Shown: positions 8,098 to 15,230 of the stretch, piece after piece | Numbering within the stretch: position 1 is the stretch's first letter | How the letters are laid out: each line of letters begins with the position of its first letter | From: JACMLD01 sp044227095 | Lineage (GTDB): Bacteria > Bacteroidota > Bacteroidia > Chitinophagales > Chitinophagaceae | DNA length: 64,000 nucleotides | Direction: 5' to 3' | Assembly (NCBI GenBank): GCA_044227095.1 | Contig: JBGAFV010000001.1 | Span: 3,224,001-3,288,000, forward strand | Translations under genes and position numbers: made by a program | Notes under the pieces: model-generated | Databases searched by the model: none | What the model saw: the letters and a program-made list of their open reading frames with translations, nothing else | Told to the model about the DNA's origin: nothing

Positions 8098-9144
8098 TTA
8101 TTTTAAAGATGCTGTATCAATAACAAAGCGATAGCGTACATTGCCTTTCAGCATACGTTCGTAAGATTCATTAACTTTTTGAATAGGTATTACTTCTACA
8201 TCAGAAACAATATTATGTTCTGCACAATAGTCAAGCATTTCCTGTGTTTCTTTAATGCCACCTATCAGCGAACCAATAATGCTTCTACGTTTCATTATAA
8301 GATTAAACGCAGGTATTTGCGCAGGTGCAGGTGGTGCACCTACAACTATCATTGTGCCATTTGTGTTAAGCAGGTTTAAATAAGTGTTGTAATCGTGGGG
8401 TGCAGAAACGGTGTTAAGAATAAAATCGAACTTGTTTTGCAAACCTGCAAGCACAGAAGGATCTGATGCCAGCGCAAAATGATGTGCACCCAATCTTTTT
8501 GCATCTTCTTCTTTCGATTTGCTATGGCTTAGCATTGTTACTTCTGCGCCAAAAGAAACTGCAAACTTTACGCCCATATGGCCAAGGCCGCCAAGCCCAA
8601 GTACTGCTACTTTATGGCCTTTGCGAACACCCACATGTCTTAATGGGGAATAGGTTGTTATACCTGCGCATAACAACGGTGCCACACCAGCAAGGGGCAA
8701 TTTATCAGACACGTGCAAAGTGTATTTTTCATCAACAACTATTTGTGTTGAGTACCCACCATATGTAGGCGTTTTGCCATCTTTTTCATAACCGTTGTAA
8801 GTTGCGTTCATGCCGTTCTCGCAATATTGTTCTATACCTGCAAGGCAACTTGGACATGTACGGCAGGAGTCAATAAAACATCCAATGCCAGCTAAATCTC
8901 CTTCTTTAAAAGTTTTAACGGCGCTTCCAACTTTGGTTACACGTCCTACAATTTCGTGGCCCGGTACCATTGGAAAAATAGAATTTCCCCATTCGTTTCT
9001 AATTTGGTGCAGGTCAGAATGACAAACACCGCAATATAAAATTTCAATTTGAACATCGTGTGGATTTACCTCGCGGCGGTTGATGCTAAAAGGCACCACA
9101 GGACTAACGGCATCCATTGCCGCATAAGCATTTGTTGCACTCAT
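8098..9144 (-). CDS. Zinc-dependent NAD(P) alcohol dehydrogenase (YahK/CAD-like)
   Basis: A 348-residue medium-chain dehydrogenase. Catalytic zinc ligands are in YCGVCHSDLH (Cys38) and the GHE motif of PMVPGHEIVG; the structural zinc site is the four-Cys run CRTCPSCLAGIEQYC. The Rossmann nucleotide-binding loop is VLGLGGLGHMGVKFA. This layout is that of the cinnamyl-alcohol-dehydrogenase/YahK group, which reduces a range of aldehydes with NADPH. The physiological substrate is not deducible. It is a single gene with its own consensus promoter upstream and hairpin terminator downstream, and the 640-base non-coding region beyond its promoter separates it from the NIPSNAP gene. Confidence 0.9.
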   Translation of the reverse strand: MSATNAYAAMDAVSPVVPFSINRREVNPHDVQIEILYCGVCHSDLHQIRNEWGNSIFPMVPGHEIVGRVTKVGSAVKTFKEGDLAGIGCFIDSCRTCPSCLAGIEQYCENGMNATYNGYEKDGKTPTYGGYSTQIVVDEKYTLHVSDKLPLAGVAPLLCAGITTYSPLRHVGVRKGHKVAVLGLGGLGHMGVKFAVSFGAEVTMLSHSKSKEEDAKRLGAHHFALASDPSVLAGLQNKFDFILNTVSAPHDYNTYLNLLNTNGTMIVVGAPPAPAQIPAFNLIMKRRSIIGSLIGGIKETQEMLDYCAEHNIVSDVEVIPIQKVNESYERMLKGNVRYRFVIDTASLK

Positions 9145-9184
9145 AAATATTGTAGTTTAATTTGTATGTACTGAAAGAAAGGAA

Positions 9185-9213
9185 CAAATTTAAATACACA
9201 ATGTTTAAAACAA
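9185..9213 (-). promoter_or_regulatory. Promoter of the alcohol dehydrogenase gene
   Basis: On the minus strand TTG (9211-9213) and TAAATTTG (9185-9192) are 18 bases apart, fitting the Bacteroidota consensus. The -7 box lies 40 bases upstream of the ATG at 9144. Confidence 0.5.
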
Positions 9214-9424
9214 GTAAAATGTTTTTTTTATTTGCCAGCAACAAAACACTAATGATCATTGTTGCCTGCCCGGATGAACCCGGTCGGACGGGTGTCACTC
9301 ACTTCGGCTGCAAATCTTCATGCAGCAATAGTCCGAACCAGGATTAATTGGATTGATAGGATAAAATCTCGAAGACTTTGAATTCACGTACGCTGTTATA
9401 GAAAGTTTCCGACTATAAGTTTTC

Positions 9425-9590
9425 AAAACATGTTCCGTAGGAACATTTCATGGGTAGAAAACTAAAATGTTGGCTGCGTGCCGTAGGTAAGCTTGTTGCT
9501 AATGGTGATTTAAAAGCAACAATCGTTCCGATGGAACGAATAATCCCTGCTTTGTAATCACTACCCATCTGTTGCTCCTACAGAGCAAAT
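9425..9590. repeat. REP-like hairpin cluster in a 640-bp non-coding region
   Basis: The spacer 9145-9788 holds no convincing gene. Its centre contains short perfect hairpins: TGTTCC/GGAACA (9431-9445), CGTTCC/GGAACG (9524-9538) and TGCTC/GAGCA (9573-9587). ATGGGTAG (9450-9457) is complemented by CTACCCAT (9561-9568), so the block looks like two inverted halves. This resembles paired REP elements. The flanks (9260-9350 and 9600-9780) are AT-rich, with some further short inverted repeats around 9281-9340. Confidence 0.55.
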
Positions 9591-9788
9591 AACATTACAC
9601 CGCTTTCAATTTACTTCAATATATTATCAGGTCTCACTCACTTTGATTTCGGACTTTATATTTCTTAAGTTCTTTAATCCTTCAAATCTCTGCTTTTAAT
9701 CTTTCCAAATCCCCGTACGGAATGTCCTAAATTTAAGTAGCTTTAATTTTTCTTTAGCCATCAGCAAAAAAATTAATCAAAAATTTAT

Positions 9789-10586
9789 ATGAGAAACACT
9801 GCATTTGTCAAAACAGTTTTTATTTTTTTCATAGTTGGGTTTGCCGGTTTTTATGGGTATTCAAATATGCCAAAACCGGTTCAGGAGTTTTACCAAATAA
9901 CTGTATATCGTTTTAAAACTGCAGACCAGGAAAAGATTATTGACGATTACCTGCAACATGCATTGTTGCCAGCATTGCATAAAATAAACAATAGCAAGAT
10001 TGGTGTGTTTAAACCAATTGCAAATGATACTGCCAGTGAAAAAATCATTTATGTTTTTACGGTATTGAAATCTTATGACCAGGTGCTGGCTATACCCGGT
10101 TTGCTTCAAAAAGATGCAGCATACAATACAGCAGCCAGTGCATATCTCGATGCCGTATACAACAATCCGCCTTATACAAGAATGGAGTCGATATTATTAA
10201 AAGCATTTACTACTGCACCACAAATGCAGTTGCCTGTTCTTTCGGGAGAACATAAAGATCATATTTACGAACTGCGCAGTTACGAAAGTGCAACAGAAAA
10301 ATACCACATTAATAAAGTAAGCATGTTTAATGAAGGGGGAGAAGTACCACTTTTTAAACGACTTAATTTTAATGCTATTTTCTATGCTGATGTTATTAGC
10401 GGAAGCCGCATGCCCAATCTTATGTACATGACCAGCTTCGACAATATGGCTGCCCGTGACGAACACTGGAAAGCTTTTGTAGCAGATGCCGAATGGAAAA
10501 AATTATCGGCTATGCCAGAATACCAACACAATGTTTCAAGAAATGAAACCATATTGTGCCATGCTGCTGATTATTCGGATCTGTAA
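9789..10586 (+). CDS. NIPSNAP family protein, exported or membrane-anchored
   Basis: A 265-residue protein with an N-terminal hydrophobic segment (about 8-24, TVFIFFIVGFAGFYGYS) and two related alpha/beta halves. The second half, HIYELRSYESATEKYHINKVSMFNEGGEVPLFKR through DEHWKAFVADAEWKKL, is a clear NIPSNAP domain, a dimeric ferredoxin-like barrel fold related to antibiotic monooxygenase/EthD proteins. The first half (YQITVYRFKTADQEKIIDDYL) looks like a diverged copy. Function is poorly known in bacteria. It is 43 bases upstream of the Kir channel gene and probably co-transcribed with it. Confidence 0.82.
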   Translation: MRNTAFVKTVFIFFIVGFAGFYGYSNMPKPVQEFYQITVYRFKTADQEKIIDDYLQHALLPALHKINNSKIGVFKPIANDTASEKIIYVFTVLKSYDQVLAIPGLLQKDAAYNTAASAYLDAVYNNPPYTRMESILLKAFTTAPQMQLPVLSGEHKDHIYELRSYESATEKYHINKVSMFNEGGEVPLFKRLNFNAIFYADVISGSRMPNLMYMTSFDNMAARDEHWKAFVADAEWKKLSAMPEYQHNVSRNETILCHAADYSDL

Positions 10587-10629
10587 TGATGCAAAAAGAG
10601 AAACCAAAAAACAAAACAATAAATAAATT

Positions 10630-11607
10630 ATGTCATTACCCAAGCGGGCAAACCCATTTTCAAAAGTAAATAATGATACAGGGTTTGGCACCAATACCAG
10701 GGATTATGGAGGACGATTTGTAAATCGCGACGGTACATTCAACCTGCGCAAAGAAGGCATGCCTGTGTGGGACCGGTTTAGTGTTTTTCACAACATGCTT
10801 AACCTGCCTTCATGGAAGTTTATCGTTTTAATTGTTGCGTTTTTTCTAGCCATAAATTTGTTTTATACAATCATTTATTTATTAATTGGAACAGATGGGT
10901 TTACCGGCATGATAGCCAATACCGGCTGGCAAAAATTTAAAGAAGTCTATTTTTTTAGTACAGAAACATTTACAACAGTTGGCTATGGCAGAGTAAACCC
11001 AATTGGAGATGGGGCCAACTTTGTAGCTTCTATAGAGGCAATGAGCGGCTTCCTGTCTTTTGCTGTTGCAACCGGTCTTATTTACGGACGGTTTTCAAAA
11101 CCAAAATCTTTTCTTGTATTTAGCGATCATGCACTGGTTACACCTTACCAGGATAAAACAGCATTAATGTTTCGGTTTGTTTCTTATAAAGACAATCATG
11201 TACTAACCAACGTTGAAATTAAAGTAAACATAGGCCTTGAAGTAGAAGAAAATAATAAACGGGTTTTTAAATTCTTTGATCTTCATCTTGAACGCAGCAG
11301 GGTAGATAGTCTGCCAATGAACTGGACAGTGGTCCATCCTATAGACGATGATAGCCCTCTCGCTGGTTTTAGCATTGAAGATATGAAAGCTGCGGACGTA
11401 GAAATATATGTACTGGTAAGGGGATTTGACGATGTGTATTCCGCAGTTGTTCTTCAGCGCAGCTCATATACTTTTGAAGAGATAATGTTTGATCGCAAGT
11501 TTATACCTATGTACAGGGAAAGTGATAACGGCAAAACAACAATTGTAGAATTGCATAAATTAAGTGCACATGTTGAAATAGTAAAACAACCCAAAGTTTT
11601 AAATTAA
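10630..11607 (+). CDS. Inward-rectifier potassium channel (KirBac type)
   Basis: A 325-residue protein. Helix 1 spans about 57-80 (FIVLIVAFFLAINLFYTIIYLL); the pore loop has the K+ selectivity filter in FTTVGYGRVNP (about 116-126); helix 2 follows (AMSGFLSFAVATGLIYGRFSKP). The C-terminal 190 residues form the cytoplasmic immunoglobulin-like domain of Kir channels (MFRFVSYKDNHVLTNVEIKVNI, LERSRVDSLPMNWTVVHPID). Channels of this family conduct K+ and are gated by lipids and pH in known examples. It lies between the NIPSNAP and DUF1801 genes; the stop is five bases before the next ATG, so translation is likely coupled. Confidence 0.92.
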   Translation: MSLPKRANPFSKVNNDTGFGTNTRDYGGRFVNRDGTFNLRKEGMPVWDRFSVFHNMLNLPSWKFIVLIVAFFLAINLFYTIIYLLIGTDGFTGMIANTGWQKFKEVYFFSTETFTTVGYGRVNPIGDGANFVASIEAMSGFLSFAVATGLIYGRFSKPKSFLVFSDHALVTPYQDKTALMFRFVSYKDNHVLTNVEIKVNIGLEVEENNKRVFKFFDLHLERSRVDSLPMNWTVVHPIDDDSPLAGFSIEDMKAADVEIYVLVRGFDDVYSAVVLQRSSYTFEEIMFDRKFIPMYRESDNGKTTIVELHKLSAHVEIVKQPKVLN

Positions 11608-11612
11608 AAGCT

Positions 11613-12167
11613 ATGCCCAAATCTGTAAAACCAGTTGCTAAAAAAACTGCCACTAAAAAAGCAGCTGTAAAAAAAGCTGTTGCTAAGAAAACTGCTGTTA
11701 AGAAAAGTGTTGCTGCAAAAGTTGTTTCAAAGAAAACAACAAATGCAAAAAGTGAAACAGGAATTAAATATGACGACAAGTCTGCAGGGCAGCCCGAATT
11801 GATACCCATATTTAATGAATTAAAAAAGCTAATGCTGCCCTATGCAAAAGGTAGTATTAAGCAGCGTGGCGGCGAAGGCGGACAAATGATGCTGGTAAGT
11901 GAAAAGTCAGTAGAAATTATGGGGCGAATGAGAAATGAATATTGGTTTTGCGCAATTCTTATACAAAAAGGCTATGTGGGATTTTATTTTATGCCGGTAA
12001 CAGATAAAGCCGAAAAAAATGAGGTTTTTAAACCCGAACTGCTTAAGCATTTAAAAGGAAAAGGCTGTTTTCATATAAAAAAGTTTGACGCAGCAGTTTT
12101 TAAAATGGCAGAAGAATCGCTGGCAAAAGGGTATAAAAAAGTAAAAGAAAAAGGGTGGGTGTTTTAA
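11613..12167 (+). CDS. DUF1801-like protein with histone-H1-like Lys/Ala tail
   Basis: A 184-residue protein of two parts. Residues 1-48 are almost only Lys, Ala, Val and Thr in repeats of the type VKKAVAKKTA, as in histone-H1-like or AlgP-type tails, and are expected to be disordered and DNA-binding. Residues about 60-184 (YWFCAILIQKGYVGFYFMPV in the middle) match the DUF1801/YdhG-like fold, which contains frataxin-like iron chaperones and many uncharacterised proteins. The start at 11613 is five bases after the Kir stop. The fusion of a basic tail to this domain suggests nucleoid or nucleic-acid association, which is inference. No signal peptide. Confidence 0.72.
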   Translation: MPKSVKPVAKKTATKKAAVKKAVAKKTAVKKSVAAKVVSKKTTNAKSETGIKYDDKSAGQPELIPIFNELKKLMLPYAKGSIKQRGGEGGQMMLVSEKSVEIMGRMRNEYWFCAILIQKGYVGFYFMPVTDKAEKNEVFKPELLKHLKGKGCFHIKKFDAAVFKMAEESLAKGYKKVKEKGWVF

Positions 12168-12326
12168 TAAAATATGCCTCCTGTAAATAATACGGTAGCA
12201 ATGCTCGTATAACTACGAAAAGAGTATTGACTAAATAGAAACACCTGCTGTTTTTTGCACAATACCACAACAAAAATTAGTACAGCACGTTTTTTGCAAG
12301 CTGATCTAAATTATATCCGTGTATCT

Positions 12327-13208
12327 ATGAAAATGACCAATCGCTCTCCATTGTGGAGAATTGCTGCAGCCTTTGCAACTTTTTATATCATTACAGCAAG
12401 TTGCGAATACCCGTCTACCGCTTCGGCTGCCGAGAAAAATGTTCCATTAAAAACAAGTACCTCAACTTTAGCAAAAGATGCTCCATTAACTGTTGCAAAA
12501 GAACCTGCAAGTGCCAGTATTGTACTGACCAGGAAACAGGTGCCTATTTTATGTTACCATCAAATCAGAAACTGGAAGGCAACAGATTCTAAACAAGCTA
12601 AAGATTATATTGTACCTGTAGATGCTTTTGAAGCGCAGATAAAAATGCTGGCAGACAGTGGCTATCATACCATTTCTGCAGATCAATTGTATGATTATCT
12701 TAACCACGGTACCGAATTGCCGTCAAAACCTGTAATGCTAACTTTCGATGATACAGATTTGCCGCAATACACCATTGCAAAACCTGTAATGGAAAAGTAT
12801 GGGTTTAAAGGAATGTTTTTTATAATGACTGTTTCTTTAGGCCGGCCCAATTACATGAGCAAGGAACAAGTAAAACAGTTATCTGATGCGGGCAATGAAA
12901 TAGGCTCTCATACATGGGATCATAAATGCGTGAAAAAATTTACAGACGCAGACTGGGCTATACAGATAGACAAACCAACCAAAACGCTTGAAGGCATTAC
13001 GGGCAAACCGGTAAAATATTTCGCTTATCCTTTTGGAATTATGAACAGTGCGGTTATACCTGGTTTAAAAAAACACGGATTTACTGCGGCCTTTCAATTG
13101 TCTGCAAAACGTGATGAAGCTGATCCGCTTTACAGCATACGCAGAATGATTGTACCAGGTGCATGGACACCCGCTGCGCTCAATGCTTACATGAAGCATA
13201 CATTTTAA
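12327..13208 (+). CDS. Polysaccharide deacetylase (NodB domain) lipoprotein
   Basis: A carbohydrate esterase family 4 protein of 293 residues when started at the ATG at 12327, which gives a proper signal (RIAAAFATFYIITASC, lipobox with Cys). The frame stays open upstream to a TTG at 12255, but those residues are not signal-like. The NodB domain shows VPILCYHQI, then metal motif TFDDTD, where the last residue varies from the usual TFDDG, and SHTWDH with the two metal-binding His. Further blocks are FKGMFFIMT and KYFAYPFG. The family removes N- or O-acetyl groups from chitin, peptidoglycan or other glycans; here it would act in the periplasm or on the cell surface. It stands alone between the DUF1801 gene and a terminator. 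Confidence 0.88.
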   Translation: MKMTNRSPLWRIAAAFATFYIITASCEYPSTASAAEKNVPLKTSTSTLAKDAPLTVAKEPASASIVLTRKQVPILCYHQIRNWKATDSKQAKDYIVPVDAFEAQIKMLADSGYHTISADQLYDYLNHGTELPSKPVMLTFDDTDLPQYTIAKPVMEKYGFKGMFFIMTVSLGRPNYMSKEQVKQLSDAGNEIGSHTWDHKCVKKFTDADWAIQIDKPTKTLEGITGKPVKYFAYPFGIMNSAVIPGLKKHGFTAAFQLSAKRDEADPLYSIRRMIVPGAWTPAALNAYMKHTF

Positions 13209-13243
13209 TGCAGTATAGATTTTAATCCCAGGATTGCTTGCCA

Positions 13244-13271
13244 TAAAAAAAGGCCACCGCAAGGTGGCCTT
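13244..13271 (-). terminator. Terminator of the cold-shock gene
   Basis: AAGGCCACC (13250-13258) and GGTGGCCTT (13263-13271) with loop GCAA form a 9-bp stem; on the minus strand a run of seven Ts follows. It lies 24 bases after the cold-shock stop. The plus side has no good T tract, so it mainly serves the minus strand. Confidence 0.8.
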
Positions 13272-13295
13272 GTAAACTTGTTTAAATAAAGGGAG

Positions 13296-13496
13296 TTAGA
13301 TCTTTTTAACGTTCACCGCGTTCATTCCTTTCTTTCCTTCTTGTAAATCAAATTCTACTTTATCACCTTCAGTGATCTGATCGATAAGACCGCTGGCGTG
13401 AACAAAGGTTTCCTTGTTGGAATCATCGTGTTTAATAAAACCGAATCCTTTTTCACCATTGAAAAATTTTACGGTTCCTTTTGTTTTTGTACTCAT
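13296..13496 (-). CDS. Cold-shock domain protein
   Basis: A 66-residue single-domain protein from the ATG at 13496. It has the RNP1 motif KGFGFIK and RNP2 TFVHASG around GTVKFFNGEKG, the hallmarks of CspA-type OB-fold proteins that bind single-stranded RNA or DNA and melt secondary structure. The frame continues upstream to 13607, but those residues are not conserved in the family. The 5' leader up to the MscS gene is about 116 bases, which would fit the structured leaders known for csp mRNAs, though I see no clear motif. It ends at a strong terminator. Confidence 0.93.
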   Translation of the reverse strand: MSTKTKGTVKFFNGEKGFGFIKHDDSNKETFVHASGLIDQITEGDKVEFDLQEGKKGMNAVNVKKI

Positions 13497-13612
13497 TGTA
13501 ATGTGTGTTGATAATATAATTAGTGGACAAATATACGGTTGATTTCTTAGATAAAGCAAAAACCACCCCATCAAATAGCCGCCCGGTGCCAGTTTTAACC
13601 TAAACACAGGGT

Positions 13613-14398
13613 CTAAGCGGTTCCCATAACACCTTCTTTTTTTAATTCACCCATTAGTTTTTCATTGATTAGCAGCCTTCCATCTTCAAAACCATGTGCA
13701 GGTATCCATGTGTTAATGATAACAGAGTAATTGTCTGCATCCAGTTTTGAAACGCCAATCCGTAATGCCGGTTCTTTAAGAATATTGGTAAGCGAAGAAA
13801 ATACCCTTGTTATAATCTCTTTAATTTTTTCGTACTCATTGCTGTATTTAAATTTCAACTCAATGTCTACACGACGTTTACCCTGCCGGCTAAGGTTAAG
13901 AATAACTTCGTTAGACAATTTGCTGTTTGGTACAATTACAGTTTTATTGTCGAAAGTTAAAATAACGGTATAAAACAGTTGTATAGACGAAACTGTTCCT
14001 TCCTGGCTTTGGGTAATAATATTGTCACCTACTTTATAAGGGCGTAGCAATAATATAAGCACACCGCTTGCAAAGTTTTGTAATGTTCCTGAAAGTGCAA
14101 GTCCTGCTGCTACACTAAACCCTGCAATCAATGTTGCAAATAATGTCATGCCTATGCCAAGTACCTGCATCAGTAACATGATTAATAATACTTGCAGGAT
14201 AACTGCCATCAGGTTTGCAAGAAATGTTTTAACAGATGCATTGATGTTTCTTGTATCAAGCACTTTTTTTAACCAACGGTTAATCAGCTTCAGTACCCAT
14301 TGCCCTATAATTAGTATGATGATTGCTACCAAAAGCCTGGGCCCAAATGTAATAAGCCAATGAAAAGCCTGGTCGTAAAACTTCTGTAAATAACTCAT
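13613..14398 (-). CDS. Small-conductance mechanosensitive channel (MscS family)
   Basis: A 261-residue protein with three N-terminal helices (about 18-40, 60-82, 86-118) and a C-terminal beta/alpha domain. The third helix has the MscS pore signature (GLALSGTLQNFASGVLILLL) followed by RPYKVGD, and the beta domain begins GTVSSIQLFYTVILTFDNK and VIVPNSKL. The channel opens on hypo-osmotic shock in the inner membrane. Its gene starts 10 bases after the acidic-protein gene stop, so the two are co-transcribed in that order, and the cold-shock gene lies downstream on the same strand. Confidence 0.92.
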   Translation of the reverse strand: MSYLQKFYDQAFHWLITFGPRLLVAIIILIIGQWVLKLINRWLKKVLDTRNINASVKTFLANLMAVILQVLLIMLLMQVLGIGMTLFATLIAGFSVAAGLALSGTLQNFASGVLILLLRPYKVGDNIITQSQEGTVSSIQLFYTVILTFDNKTVIVPNSKLSNEVILNLSRQGKRRVDIELKFKYSNEYEKIKEIITRVFSSLTNILKEPALRIGVSKLDADNYSVIINTWIPAHGFEDGRLLINEKLMGELKKEGVMGTA

Positions 14399-14408
14399 GT
14401 ATTAACTA

Positions 14409-14891
14409 TTAATCTCTTTGGCTGTAATTATTATTTTCCTCATCTTCTTCGCCAGTGTCTTCATCTTCATCATCAAGTTCTGAGCCTGGAACATCAAGAT
14501 CTTCACCAAATTTATCGGTGCTTATGCTTTTTTCATTTAGCAGATCTCCATCATTGTCTCGTTCATCAAGTGCCATTCTTTTCATATCATTACTTTCTTC
14601 GCTTGGCTGGTGGCCTGCACTTTTTTTCAGTAATTTTTTTTCTATTGAAGAGACATTGGAATTATTATCCGATACGCCATCATTATCATTATTTAAATCA
14701 TCCAGTATGCCTTCGCCTTCTTCATCTGCAGATGAGATGGTGGTATCTTCCATTTCTTTCATGCGCGGAGGTGTTATATTTTCCTGGCCGGGTATATCTT
14801 TTACTTCGGGCATATTTATAATAATACTTTCAGGCTGCAATTTTTCTTCATCTTTCAAATTATCCTGTGCCCATTTGTTGCTCTTTTTCAT
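14409..14891 (-). CDS. Acidic low-complexity protein of unknown function
   Basis: A 160-residue protein I do not recognise. It is very rich in Asp, Glu, Asn and Ser, with the C-terminal third mainly acidic (ELDDEDEDTGEEDEENNN). It has no signal peptide, Cys or hydrophobic helix, so it should be cytoplasmic and disordered. The start MKKSNKWAQDN from the ATG at 14891 is plausible. It sits 10 bases upstream of the MscS gene, so it is expressed with it. Its long acidic stretch gives a Ser-rich antisense open frame that is not a gene. A role as a calcium- or cation-binding buffer near the channel is possible but unsupported. Confidence 0.6.
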   Translation of the reverse strand: MKKSNKWAQDNLKDEEKLQPESIIINMPEVKDIPGQENITPPRMKEMEDTTISSADEEGEGILDDLNNDNDGVSDNNSNVSSIEKKLLKKSAGHQPSEESNDMKRMALDERDNDGDLLNEKSISTDKFGEDLDVPGSELDDEDEDTGEEDEENNNYSQRD

Positions 14892-15230
14892 AATTTATAT
14901 TTTAATAGATAATACAATCACAGGTTTAAAAATTATGCCAGAGAAAATTTGCAAGAAATTATATGTTTCATTCATAATTAAATGCGGTTTGCCACAGAAG
15001 CACACTTAAAAATGATTGTTTCCTGCCAAAAAGCAAATTAATGATGATGAGTGCGCAGCAAACATCGTGGAAATAAATCCTCATGGTAGCATATCGCCAC
15101 AATAATTACCATGCTTTTCTATTGCCAGGAAGTAGTCTCAAATCAATTGTTTGTACAATTATATTATGTAATTTCCGTTGTACTTTTAAACGAAAAACAG
15201 CTTCAGTCCGATAACAAAGTTTTTACAATC
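14892..15230. other. Divergent intergenic region
   Basis: A 339-bp AT-rich spacer between two divergent genes. It holds TTTG boxes on the plus strand (15150-15153) and a near -7 match TACTTTTA at 15181-15188, but their spacing is too long to call a promoter. GGTAGCATAT...TAATTACC near 15084-15110 is only a weak inverted repeat. I see no gene. Confidence 0.4.

Noticed and set aside
14455..15009. 184-residue Ser-rich frame on the plus strand
   Set aside because: It is the antisense of the acidic protein: GAT/GAA codons read backwards give Ser/Phe runs. The minus frame has the better start and sits in an operon with MscS.
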